From: Litorimonas sp.
Lineage (GTDB): Bacteria; Pseudomonadota; Alphaproteobacteria; Caulobacterales; Maricaulaceae
DNA: 64,000 nt
Reading direction: 5' to 3'
NCBI GenBank assembly: GCA_029936425.1
Contig: JAPYSU010000004.1
Coordinates: 62,001-126,000 of the forward strand
The position numbers and the translations under genes are program-made. The notes beneath the pieces were generated by a model. The model saw only the letters and a list, made by a program, of their open reading frames with translations. It was not told where the DNA came from and ran no database searches. Of the stretch, positions 23,409 to 32,200 are shown one piece after another. Numbering within the stretch: the first letter of the stretch is position 1; the number at the start of each line of letters is the position of its first letter.

Positions 23409-26400
23409 ATGTCTGATTGGCTCAAAGATTACGAAACGAAACGTGACGCCCTGATTGCGGCAAACGCTTATGACCCTGAACATGAACGCGCCAATTGCGG
23501 CGTCGGATTAGTGGCCTCTATTGACGGCTCGCCCCGCCGGGACGTTGTCGAGAAATCCATTCAAGCGCTTAAAAACGTCTGGCACAGAGGGGCCGTTGAT
23601 GCAGACGGGAAAACCGGAGACGGGGCCGGCATCCGTCTGGATATCCCGCAGGAGTTTTTCCGCTCTCAGGTTGAAAATACAGGACATAAAGCCAGCGCGG
23701 CCAAGATTGCCGTCGGAATGATTTTCCTTCCGCGGACTGATTTTACGGCACAGGAATCGGCGCGAACAATTGTTGAATCCGAGCTCCTCAAAGAAGGATT
23801 TTACATTTACGGATGGCGCCAGGTCCCGATCAATATAGACATTATTGGTGAAAAAGCCAAAGCTACACGTCCGGCTATTGAGCAGGTTCTATTTCGCGAT
23901 CCGAAAGGCCGGAAAGGCAACGCCTTGGAACGCGAGCTTTATATCGTTCGCCGCCGCATCGAAAAACGCGTCATTGCCGAAGCAATCCCGAGTTTTTACA
24001 TCTGCTCTCTCTCGGTTCAGACGGTTATTTATAAAGGCATGTTCCTCGCGCAGGATATTGATAATTTTTACACCGATTTGCAGGACGAGCGTTTCGTCTC
24101 CCGCGCCGCGATTTACCACCAGCGTTATTCTACCAATACTTTCCCGCAATGGTGGCTGGCCCAGCCGTTTCGGATGCTGGCACATAACGGCGAAATCAAC
24201 ACGCTGAAATCCAATACCAACCATATGAAAAGCCATGAAATCAAAATGGCCAATAGCGCCTTTGGTGACCGCGCCGAAGATGTGAAACCGATTATTCAAA
24301 AGGGAAGTTCTGACTCTGCCGCTCTGGATTCCGTTTTTGAACTCCTTGTCCGCGCGGGGCGGTCTGCGCCTATGGCAAAAACGCTTCTGGTTCCCGAAGC
24401 CTATTCCAAACGCGGCGATCTGATGCCGTCTTCCTGGCGGGCGCTATATGAGTATTGCAACGCCGTGATGGAGCCCTGGGACGGCCCGGCGGCTTTGGCC
24501 GCTTATGACGGGCGCTGGGTGATGGCCGGATTGGACCGCAATGGCTTGCGTCCTCTGCGCTATGCTATTTCCAATCAAGGCATTTTGGCCGTCGGATCAG
24601 AAGCCGGCATGTGCCCGATGGAAGAAAAGGATATTGTCCGAAAGGGCGCGCTCAAACCCGGCCGCATGATCGCCGTCGATTTGGAAGAGGGCAAATTTTA
24701 TACCTCGTCCCAGATCATGAACGAGCTGGCTAAAAAGCGGCCCTATAAAAAATGGCTCGAAAAAGTCATCAATCTGGATGAAAAGCTCGCCGGTCCCGAA
24801 CCTGAACCTGCCTTATCGGGTGAATCTTTGGCGCGGCGTCAGCTTTCCTGCGGTCAAACACTGGAAGATCAGGAACTCATCCTGACTCCGATGGCTGAAA
24901 CCGGCAAAGAATCCGTCGGCTCCATGGGCGATGATACGCCTCTAGCCGTGCTGTCGGATATTTACAGGCCTTTATCGCATTATTTCCGCCAGAACTTTTC
25001 TCAGGTTACAAACCCGCCAATTGATCCCTTACGCGAAACACGGGTGATGGGGCTCAAGACCCGTTTTCGAAACCTTCGTAATATTCTGTCCGAGACAGGC
25101 GCGCAGACGAACGAAATGTATGTGCTCGACAGTCCAGTTCTGACGACCGGTATGTATGATCGGTTCGTCAAAATGGTGGGCGATAAAATCACTTTGATTG
25201 ACTGTACTTTCCCGGTTCCTGAAGGCGAAGAGTCCGGCGGACGCGCTCTGCGTGATACGCTTCGGCGCATTCGCGAAGAAGCCAAAGACGCGGTGGCGCG
25301 CGGCGTCGAAAATATCGTTCTGACGGACGAAAATACGAATGAAACCCGCGCCGCGGCGCCTATGATCCTCTGTACCGGCGCGGTTCAAACGGCTCTGGTG
25401 AATGACGGATTGCGATCCTCTTGCTCCATCCTAGTCCGATCGGCTGAATGTCTCGACACGCATTATTTTGCCGTCTTGATCGGAGCAGGCGCGACCTGCG
25501 TAAATGCTTACATGGCGCAGGATTCTCTGATGGACCGCGTAAAACGCGGATTGTTGGATATGAGCGGCGACGAAGCGGTAGCGCAATATAAAGCGGCTAT
25601 CGAAGGCGGCCTTCTTAAAATTATCTCTAAAATGGGCATTTCCGTTATCTCGTCTTATCGGGGCGGCAATAATTTCGAAGCCATGGGTCTGTCCCGCGCT
25701 CTGGTCGGCGCCAATTTCCCGGGCATGACAAGCCGGATTTCAGGTATCGGCTTGGCCGGTCTTGAGGCCAAAGTTTTGGAGGCTCATGAAAAAGCCTATG
25801 ATAGCGCTGTTGTGCGCTTGCCTGTGGGCGGGCTTTACAGGGTTCGCGCGCGAGGGGAGCGTCACGCTTATAAGGCGGATATGATCCACATGCTACAGGA
25901 AGCTGTCGGACGCGAAGATTATAAGCTCTACAAACAATATGCCGAGACCGTGAATTCGGCGGACCCGATACAAATTCGGGACTTGCTGGACTTTCGGACG
26001 ACCTCCAAATCTTTACCAGTTCGACGCGTCCAAAGCGTCAATGAAATCCGGCGGCGTTTCTGTACGCCGGGTATGTCGCTGGGCGCCTTGTCGCCGGAAG
26101 CGCATGGCACGCTGAACATTGCGATGAACCGGATCGGGGCGAAATCCGTCTCGGGTGAGGGCGGCGAAGATCGCGCCCGCTATAATCCATTGCCAAATGG
26201 CGATAATCCGAACTCTGCGGTCAAGCAGATTGCCTCCGGGCGTTTCGGCGTGAATGCGGAATATCTCAACCAGTGTTATGAAATTGAAATAAAAGTGGCC
26301 CAAGGCGCCAAGCCGGGGGAGGGCGGTCAGCTCCCCGGTTTCAAAGTCACGGAAATGATTGCGAAATTCCGAAACGCGACGCCGGGTGTGACCCTGATTT

Positions 26401-27923
26401 CGCCGCCGCCGCATCATGATATCTATTCCATCGAGGATTTGGCGCAGCTGATTTACGACCTGAAACAGATCAATCCGACTGCGCGTGTGGCCGTCAAACT
26501 TGTCGCGTCTTCCGGCGTTGGCACAATCGCCGCCGGGGTCGCCAAGGCTAAAGCAGATACCATCCTCATAGCGGGCCATAATGGCGGAACAGGCGCGTCC
26601 CCCAACACATCGCTCAAATATGCGGGTATGCCGTGGGAGCTCGGTCTCTCAGAAGCGCATCAGGTTCTGACACTGAACAATCTCCGAAACTCCGTCACGC
26701 TCCGGACAGATGGCGGGCTTAAAACGGGCCGCGACATCGTGATTGCGGCGATGCTCGGCGCGGAAGAATACGGTATCGGCACGCTCTCTCTCGTGGCGAT
26801 GGGCTGTATCATGGTGCGCCAGTGCCATTCCAATACCTGCCCGGTGGGCGTTTGCGTTCAAGATCCGGCGCTTCGGGAGAAGTTCACCGGAACGCCGGAG
26901 AAAGTTATCAATCTGATGACTTTCATTGCCGAAGACGTGCGCGAAATTCTGGCCGAACTTGGGTTTGAATCGCTGGACGATGTAATTGGCCGTTCTGATC
27001 TGTTGGTACAGGTTAGCCGCGGCGCGGAAAACCTCGACGATCTGGACTTGAATCCGATCCTCGCACGGGTCGATAATGAACGGGTCAAGGATACGCGTTT
27101 GCAACGCGTCGAAGTGCCGAACTCTTTAGACGAAAAGATCGTCGCGGATGCAGGCCAGTTCTTTGAGCGCGGCGAAAAAACCTATCTGACTTACGGTATA
27201 GAAAACACGCACCGCGCCGTCGGCACTCGGACAAGTTCTCATCTTTACAAAACCTTTGGCGCGGACGGCGTCTCGGATGGACAGCTTACCGTACGGCTTC
27301 GTGGCTCCGCCGGGCAGTCTCTGGGCGCGTTCGGCATGAAAGGCTTGCGCCTCGTCTTGGACGGCGACGCCAATGACTATGTCGGCAAGGGGCTTTCAGG
27401 GGCAGAAATTATCGTCTCCCCACAAGGTCACACACCGATTGACTGGCATAGTAGCGCCATTATCGGGAATACCTGCCTTTACGGAGCAACCAAAGGCCTC
27501 TTGATGGCAGCGGGCCGGGCTGGAGAGCGTTTCTGTGTCCGCAATTCCGGCGCTGTCACCGTCGTGGAAGGCTGCGGCACAAATGGCTGTGAGTATATGA
27601 CGGGTGGCATCGCGGTTATTCTTGGCTCTGTCGGAGACAATTTCGGCGCCGGCATGACAGGCGGTATGGCCTATGTCTATGACGCCAAGAAACGGTTTGA
27701 GAAGGCCGTCAATCCGGACAGTGTTGTCTGGCAGCGATTTGGCTCAGAGCATTACGAAGAGGAATGCAAGAACCTTATCCGCCGCCATGCCGAGCTCACA
27801 GGGTCGGAATTTTCGGAAAAACTCCTCTCGGAATGGGAATTCGAACGCGCCAATTTTTGGCAGGTCATTCCAAAGGAAATGCTGACGCGTCTGGAGGTGC
27901 CTCTGATGGACGCGGCGGAGTAA
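23409..27923 (+). CDS. gltB: Glutamate synthase (NADPH) large subunit
   Basis: Converts glutamine and 2-oxoglutarate into two glutamates. 1504 residues. An N-terminal class-II glutaminase domain has its catalytic Cys in ERANCGVGLV (~residue 28, after a short propeptide), with YHQRYSTNTFPQW and AHNGEINT. A central domain follows, then the FMN-binding synthase domain (MSLGALSPEAHGTLNIAMNRIG, SGEGGEDRARY, AGHNGGTGASP). The iron-sulfur cysteines are in CIMVRQCHSNTCPVGVC. The C-terminal beta-helix domain has repeated G-x-x-G runs (GGIAVILGSVGDNFGAGMTGG). ATG 23409 has AAGGAAA upstream; the longer frame from 23298 overlaps the GFA gene and is not used. Confidence 0.96.
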   Translation: MSDWLKDYETKRDALIAANAYDPEHERANCGVGLVASIDGSPRRDVVEKSIQALKNVWHRGAVDADGKTGDGAGIRLDIPQEFFRSQVENTGHKASAAKIAVGMIFLPRTDFTAQESARTIVESELLKEGFYIYGWRQVPINIDIIGEKAKATRPAIEQVLFRDPKGRKGNALERELYIVRRRIEKRVIAEAIPSFYICSLSVQTVIYKGMFLAQDIDNFYTDLQDERFVSRAAIYHQRYSTNTFPQWWLAQPFRMLAHNGEINTLKSNTNHMKSHEIKMANSAFGDRAEDVKPIIQKGSSDSAALDSVFELLVRAGRSAPMAKTLLVPEAYSKRGDLMPSSWRALYEYCNAVMEPWDGPAALAAYDGRWVMAGLDRNGLRPLRYAISNQGILAVGSEAGMCPMEEKDIVRKGALKPGRMIAVDLEEGKFYTSSQIMNELAKKRPYKKWLEKVINLDEKLAGPEPEPALSGESLARRQLSCGQTLEDQELILTPMAETGKESVGSMGDDTPLAVLSDIYRPLSHYFRQNFSQVTNPPIDPLRETRVMGLKTRFRNLRNILSETGAQTNEMYVLDSPVLTTGMYDRFVKMVGDKITLIDCTFPVPEGEESGGRALRDTLRRIREEAKDAVARGVENIVLTDENTNETRAAAPMILCTGAVQTALVNDGLRSSCSILVRSAECLDTHYFAVLIGAGATCVNAYMAQDSLMDRVKRGLLDMSGDEAVAQYKAAIEGGLLKIISKMGISVISSYRGGNNFEAMGLSRALVGANFPGMTSRISGIGLAGLEAKVLEAHEKAYDSAVVRLPVGGLYRVRARGERHAYKADMIHMLQEAVGREDYKLYKQYAETVNSADPIQIRDLLDFRTTSKSLPVRRVQSVNEIRRRFCTPGMSLGALSPEAHGTLNIAMNRIGAKSVSGEGGEDRARYNPLPNGDNPNSAVKQIASGRFGVNAEYLNQCYEIEIKVAQGAKPGEGGQLPGFKVTEMIAKFRNATPGVTLISPPPHHDIYSIEDLAQLIYDLKQINPTARVAVKLVASSGVGTIAAGVAKAKADTILIAGHNGGTGASPNTSLKYAGMPWELGLSEAHQVLTLNNLRNSVTLRTDGGLKTGRDIVIAAMLGAEEYGIGTLSLVAMGCIMVRQCHSNTCPVGVCVQDPALREKFTGTPEKVINLMTFIAEDVREILAELGFESLDDVIGRSDLLVQVSRGAENLDDLDLNPILARVDNERVKDTRLQRVEVPNSLDEKIVADAGQFFERGEKTYLTYGIENTHRAVGTRTSSHLYKTFGADGVSDGQLTVRLRGSAGQSLGAFGMKGLRLVLDGDANDYVGKGLSGAEIIVSPQGHTPIDWHSSAIIGNTCLYGATKGLLMAAGRAGERFCVRNSGAVTVVEGCGTNGCEYMTGGIAVILGSVGDNFGAGMTGGMAYVYDAKKRFEKAVNPDSVVWQRFGSEHYEEECKNLIRRHAELTGSEFSEKLLSEWEFERANFWQVIPKEMLTRLEVPLMDAAE

Positions 27924-28031
27924 TTTTTTCAAGAGAGAAGGGTTTTAAAGACCTCACTTCGGGTTCTGCAGACAGTTGTCGGAACGTTCTCGGTTTTCTC
28001 TGGTTCATTTAAGGAACCACAGGAGAAAATC

Positions 28032-28730
28032 ATGAGCGATCAGAATAAAACACAGACCATTTTCATCACAGGCGCGTCGTCCGGTATCGGCAAAGCCACG
28101 GCGATACGGCTCGGAAATGAAGGCTGGAATGTCGCGCTCGCCGCGCGGTCTGTTGACGAACTTGAAAAGATTGCTTCCGAATTGCCAGAGGGAAAATCGC
28201 TTGTGCTGGATTGCGACGTGACCAATTCGGCTCAAGTAGAAAAATGTTTTGAAATCGCCAATGACACATTCGGCCAGATCGACGCCGTCTTTGCCAATGC
28301 GGGGACGGGCGGCAAACCCGGCGGGTTTTCCGAGGCGCCGCAGGACAGCTGGCAGGCGATTGTCGATATAAATATTATGGGCCTCGCCAAGACGATTCAG
28401 GCCGCTTTGCCGTATATCAAAAAGGCTGAGGGTCATGTCGTGGTGACAGGCTCCGTGGCAGGGCGCCGCTATCTGGATGGATCCATGTATTCCGTTTCCA
28501 AACATGCGGCGAACGCGCTCGCATATAATTTGCGAGGTGAATTAAAAGGGTCGGGATGTAGAGTGACCCTTATCGAGCCGGGCATGGTCGATACGGCCTT
28601 TTTCGACGATGAGAAGCCCGACGCGCTAAGGCCGGACGATATTGCCAGAGCCGTAACCTATGCTGTCTCCCAGCCGAAAACAGTTGAGGTCGGGGATATG
28701 CTCATTCTGCCGGTGACAAAAGACGCTTAA
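28032..28730 (+). CDS. Short-chain dehydrogenase/reductase
   Basis: A 232-residue classical SDR oxidoreductase. NAD(P)-binding TGASSGIGKATAIRLG at the N-terminus, the DVTNSAQVE region, VFANAGTGG (NAG), catalytic Ser in VTGSVAGRRY and YSVSKHAANAL (YxxxK). The Arg after ALAARSV suggests NADP(H) preference. The nearest style is the YdfG/serine-dehydrogenase-like group, but the substrate is not inferable. It has a strong ribosome site (AGGAGAAA) and its own intergenic region on both sides, so it is probably monocistronic between gltB and the nuo operon. Confidence 0.9.
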   Translation: MSDQNKTQTIFITGASSGIGKATAIRLGNEGWNVALAARSVDELEKIASELPEGKSLVLDCDVTNSAQVEKCFEIANDTFGQIDAVFANAGTGGKPGGFSEAPQDSWQAIVDINIMGLAKTIQAALPYIKKAEGHVVVTGSVAGRRYLDGSMYSVSKHAANALAYNLRGELKGSGCRVTLIEPGMVDTAFFDDEKPDALRPDDIARAVTYAVSQPKTVEVGDMLILPVTKDA

Positions 28731-28756
28731 TAAGAGCTCTCTAAGCCTTTCTTTTA

Positions 28757-28785
28757 TTGCGACTTATTCGCATATTTAGTGTAAT
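28757..28785 (+). promoter_or_regulatory. Candidate promoter of the nuo operon
   Basis: TTGCGA (28757-28762) and TGTAAT (28780-28785) with a 17-base spacer, 164 bases before nuoA. This would leave a leader of about 160 nucleotides. Nothing else clear is seen in the 218-base gap between the SDR gene and nuoA. Confidence 0.4.
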
Positions 28786-28948
28786 TGTCGCAGTGGAAAA
28801 GCTGTGGTTTTCACGTTAAAGGACTGTTGCAATCTGGTGGCCGCATCTCTAGGTTCCGCCCGATTGTGGACATTGTGTAATCGTGAGTCCCGGACACTTT
28901 CAGGTCTCGCTTTCAGGTCGAATTTTAAGACAAGTAATAAGAGCTGTC

Positions 28949-29314
28949 ATGAACGAGTTTTTACTGGAATATCTACCGGTTATTATCCTTTTTGCGATCG
29001 CCACGGCTCTAAGTCTTGTGTTTTTGGGTGCGGCCAAAATTTTTGCGCCGTCCAACCCTGATGCCGAAAAAATCTCGACTTATGAATGCGGATTTAATGC
29101 GTTTGACGATTCGCGGATGAAATTTGACGTGCGCTTTTATCTCGTCGCAATCCTCTTTATCATTTTCGATATCGAGGTCGCCTTCCTCTTTCCCTACGCC
29201 GTGACACTTGATCAGGTGGATTTCTGGGGTTGGGCCGTTGTGATGATTTTCCTCGCGGAATTGGCGGCGGGCCTGGCTTATGCATGGCAGCGCGGCGCAC
29301 TGGATTGGGAATAG
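28949..29314 (+). CDS. nuoA: NADH-quinone oxidoreductase subunit A
   Basis: First gene of the complex I operon. 121 residues and three transmembrane helices. The conserved loop STYECGFNAFDDSRMKFDVRFY between helices 1 and 2 contains the cysteine near the quinone site, and FIIFDIEVAFLFPYAV is also diagnostic. ATG 28949 gives the family-typical N-terminus; upstream in-frame codons would add unrelated residues. Confidence 0.97.
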   Translation: MNEFLLEYLPVIILFAIATALSLVFLGAAKIFAPSNPDAEKISTYECGFNAFDDSRMKFDVRFYLVAILFIIFDIEVAFLFPYAVTLDQVDFWGWAVVMIFLAELAAGLAYAWQRGALDWE

Positions 29315-29323
29315 GAGAGGACT

Positions 29324-29896
29324 ATGGCTATCCTGACACCCGAAAATAATTACGGCGAAGCGGCCCGGGACATGGGCTCGCCCGCTTATGACCCTAAAAA
29401 ACATGACCCATTTTTCGATGGGCTGAGCAATCAGCTGGCCGATAAGGGATTTATCACGGCTGCCTCCGACGATCTCGTCACCTGGGCGCGTACGGGGTCC
29501 TTGATGTGGATGACGTTTGGTCTGGCGTGCTGCGCGGTGGAAATGATGCAGGCGTCCATGCCGCGTTATGATGTCGAGCGCTTTGGCTTTGCCCCGCGCG
29601 CCTCCCCTCGTCAGTCGGACGTTATGATCGTCGCGGGAACGCTCACGAACAAAATGGCGCCGGCGCTTCGTAAAGTTTACGACCAAATGCCGAACCCGCG
29701 CTATGTCATCTCGATGGGGTCCTGCGCCAATGGCGGTGGCTACTATCATTATTCCTACGCCGTTGTACGCGGCTGTGATCGGATCGTGCCTGTTGATGTC
29801 TATGTGCCCGGCTGCCCTCCAACAGCCGAAGCTCTCGTTTACGGTATCCTGCAATTGCAGAAGAAAATCCGCCGCGAAGGCAATATTCAGCGCTAG
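29324..29896 (+). CDS. nuoB: NADH-quinone oxidoreductase subunit B
   Basis: Peripheral-arm subunit carrying the terminal cluster N2 next to quinone. 190 residues. Cluster ligands: GLACCAVEMM (two adjacent Cys), SMGSCANGGG and VPGCPPTAEAL. The N-terminal ~40 residues are variable. It lies 9 bases after nuoA, with AGGAG before the ATG. Confidence 0.97.
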   Translation: MAILTPENNYGEAARDMGSPAYDPKKHDPFFDGLSNQLADKGFITAASDDLVTWARTGSLMWMTFGLACCAVEMMQASMPRYDVERFGFAPRASPRQSDVMIVAGTLTNKMAPALRKVYDQMPNPRYVISMGSCANGGGYYHYSYAVVRGCDRIVPVDVYVPGCPPTAEALVYGILQLQKKIRREGNIQR

Positions 29897-29921
29897 TCGT
29901 TGAGAGCGGAAGAAAGACAAG

Positions 29922-30515
29922 ATGGAAGACCTAAGAGACCATATCATCGACCAAATGGACGATGCCGTAAATTCTGCGGAAATTGCGTTTGGAGAGCTGA
30001 CGATCAATGCGCGCCGCGCTGAGGTCGTCAAGGTCATCACATTTTTGCGAGATGATCCAATTTGCAAATTTACGTCTTTGATTGATATTTGCGGCGTGGA
30101 TTATCCCGCGCGCGAGCGCCGCTTTGACGTCGTCTACCACATGATGTCTATGGCGCATAATACGCGTATCCGTATCAAGGTGACGACAGACGAGGAAATC
30201 CCGGTTCATTCCGTGGCCGAAGTCTTTCCAAATGCCAATTGGTATGAGCGCGAAGCTTTCGACATGTACGGTATCGTCTTTGACGAGCATCCCGATATGC
30301 GCCGCCTGCTGACCGATTATGGTTTTGAAGGGTATCCCTTGCGCAAAGATTTCCCGCTCTCCGGCTTTGTCGAAGTCCGCTATGACGAAGAGCGTAAATC
30401 TGTGGTCTATGAGCCGGTCAACCTCCCGCAGGAATATCGGAGCTTCGATTTCATGAGCCCCTGGGAGGGCGCGAAATATATCCTCCCTGGCGACGAAAAA
30501 GCGGGGGATGCGTAA
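29922..30515 (+). CDS. nuoC: NADH-quinone oxidoreductase subunit C
   Basis: 197-residue 30-kDa-type subunit of the complex I peripheral arm, separate from NuoD as in most alphaproteobacteria. Signature ERRFDVVYHMMSM, then NANWYEREAFDMYGIVFDEHPDMRRLLTDYGFEGYPLRKDFPL, which is diagnostic. The stop TAATG overlaps the start of the inserted orphan gene rather than leading into nuoD. Confidence 0.97.
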   Translation: MEDLRDHIIDQMDDAVNSAEIAFGELTINARRAEVVKVITFLRDDPICKFTSLIDICGVDYPARERRFDVVYHMMSMAHNTRIRIKVTTDEEIPVHSVAEVFPNANWYEREAFDMYGIVFDEHPDMRRLLTDYGFEGYPLRKDFPLSGFVEVRYDEERKSVVYEPVNLPQEYRSFDFMSPWEGAKYILPGDEKAGDA

Positions 30516-30943
30516 TGCGGACTTCTTCTGTTATATTTTGTTTGTTTGCAGTTTTATTTTCATTGGACTCTGCATTTGCGGACGATACTTTTACGCATAC
30601 TGCTATTTTAGCGGAATCAAATGATTACCCCACCATACATAGTTGTTTTCTTGCAATTAGTTTTGTCAAAGAGGTTCGGTCTAAATCTTTAGATGTATCA
30701 TCTATCGAACTTTTAAAGATCGAAGGTTTACACGATGATTTTGGTCGTGCTCTTGATTTGATAGCGACAGAATCCAGATTTGCGAAGTCCTATGATGGTG
30801 TTCCTGCTTGGGTTTCTGATGCTGAAAGTGATGCTGAGATGATTAGAGGGAATCTTTCAGAATTTAAATATTGTATGGCTTTACATAAAATTGCTTTGCT
30901 TGAGTCTGAGTTGTCTAATTTGAAGATGGGCGTTGTCAAATGA
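30515..30943 (+). CDS. AT-rich orphan secreted protein within the nuo operon
   Basis: A 142-residue protein of unknown function. It has a predicted signal peptide (VIFCLFAVLFSLDSAFAD) with cleavage near residue 22, so it is probably periplasmic. The mature part has two cysteines (IHSCFLAI and FKYCMALHK), which could form a disulfide, and is acidic and helical in appearance. Two 60-base samples hand-count at about 30-37% GC against 52% in nuoC. Its ATG overlaps the nuoC stop (TAATG), so it is translationally coupled; a run of eight C follows at 30952-30959, before nuoD. It resembles no complex I subunit I know. A recently acquired gene is the simplest reading. Confidence 0.7.
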   Translation: MRTSSVIFCLFAVLFSLDSAFADDTFTHTAILAESNDYPTIHSCFLAISFVKEVRSKSLDVSSIELLKIEGLHDDFGRALDLIATESRFAKSYDGVPAWVSDAESDAEMIRGNLSEFKYCMALHKIALLESELSNLKMGVVK

Positions 30944-30991
30944 CTCTTGAGCCCCCCCCACTAAGCACGATCCACGCCATGGAGGCATTAC

Positions 30992-32188
30992 ATGGCAAGC
31001 ACTGAAGCTATCCTCGAAGGTGATGACCGTAATTTCACCATTAATTTCGGCCCGCAGCATCCTGCGGCCCATGGTGTGTTGCGCCTTGTTCTTGAGCTTG
31101 AGGGCGAGATCGTCGAGCGCGTCGATCCGCATATCGGTCTACTTCATCGCGGTACAGAAAAGCTGATCGAGCATAAGACGTATCTTCAGGCGCTGCCTTA
31201 TTTTGATCGTCTCGACTATGTTGCGCCGATGAATCAGGAGCATGCTTTCTGTCTTGCGATCGAAAAGCTCGCCAATATCGGTGTGCCTCGACGTGCGCAG
31301 TTTATCCGCGTGATTTATTCCGAAATCGGACGTATCCTCTCGCATCTTTTGAATATCACGACACAGGCTATGGATGTCGGAGCCCTGACGCCGCCGGTCT
31401 GGGGTTTTGAAGAGCGTGAGAAGCTCATGGTGTTCTATGAACGCGCCTGCGGCTCCCGTATGCACGCCAATTATTTCCGTCCGGGCGGGGTGCATCAGGA
31501 TTTGCCTGAGGCCTTGCTGAATGATTTGGCTGTATGGTGTGAGCAGTTCCCGCAAAAGCTCAAGGATATTGAAACGCTGCTAACCGAGAACCGGATTTTC
31601 AAGCAGCGGAATGTCGATATCGGCGTGGTGTCCAAGCAGGACTGCTATGATTGGGGCTTTTCCGGTATTATGGTTCGCGGCTCCGGCATTCCCTGGGATC
31701 TGCGCCGCACTCAGCCTTACGAAGTTTATTCAGAACTCGATTTCAAAATCCCGCTCGGTAAAAACGGCGATTGCTATGACCGCTATCTCTGCCGCGTGGA
31801 CGAGATGTATGAATCCGTTAAAATCATGCAGCAATGTCTCGAAAAAATGCCAAATGGCCCGGTTATGACCGAAGACAATAAGGTCGTGCCGCCGCGCCGC
31901 GCTGTGATGAAGCAGAGCATGGAAGCGCTCATCCATCACTTCAAGCTCTATACTGAAGGCTTCCATGTCCCGAAAGGCGAGGTTTACACCGCCGTGGAAG
32001 CGCCGAAGGGCGAGTTCGGTGTTTATCTGGTCTCGGACGGGTCGAATAAGCCGTACCGCTGTAAAATCCGCGCGCCGGGCTTCCCGCATTTGGCTGCCAT
32101 GGATTATCTAAATAAAGGGCATATGCTCGCCGATGTTTCAGCGATCCTTGGATCGCTTGATATCGTGTTCGGAGAAATTGACCGATGA
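30992..32188 (+). CDS. nuoD: NADH-quinone oxidoreductase subunit D
   Basis: 398-residue 49-kDa-type subunit that forms the quinone pocket with NuoB. FGPQHPAAHGVLRL contains the conserved quinone-site His, followed by HIGLLHRGTEKLIE and the C-terminal MLADVSAILGSLDIVFGEIDR. The ATG is preceded by GGAGGCATTAC. It sits 48 bases after the inserted orphan gene. Confidence 0.97.
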   Translation: MASTEAILEGDDRNFTINFGPQHPAAHGVLRLVLELEGEIVERVDPHIGLLHRGTEKLIEHKTYLQALPYFDRLDYVAPMNQEHAFCLAIEKLANIGVPRRAQFIRVIYSEIGRILSHLLNITTQAMDVGALTPPVWGFEEREKLMVFYERACGSRMHANYFRPGGVHQDLPEALLNDLAVWCEQFPQKLKDIETLLTENRIFKQRNVDIGVVSKQDCYDWGFSGIMVRGSGIPWDLRRTQPYEVYSELDFKIPLGKNGDCYDRYLCRVDEMYESVKIMQQCLEKMPNGPVMTEDNKVVPPRRAVMKQSMEALIHHFKLYTEGFHVPKGEVYTAVEAPKGEFGVYLVSDGSNKPYRCKIRAPGFPHLAAMDYLNKGHMLADVSAILGSLDIVFGEIDR

Positions 32189-32200
32189 GTGGAGTCTCTC

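Noticed and set aside
29009..30067. 352-codon open frame antisense to nuoA, nuoB and nuoC
   Set aside because: It spans three certain genes on the other strand. Its residue content reflects the reverse complement of their codons, and no family motif is seen.
30952..30959. Run of eight C as a phase-variation tract
   Set aside because: It lies after the orphan gene stop and before the nuoD ribosome site, outside coding sequence and without promoter elements to modulate.
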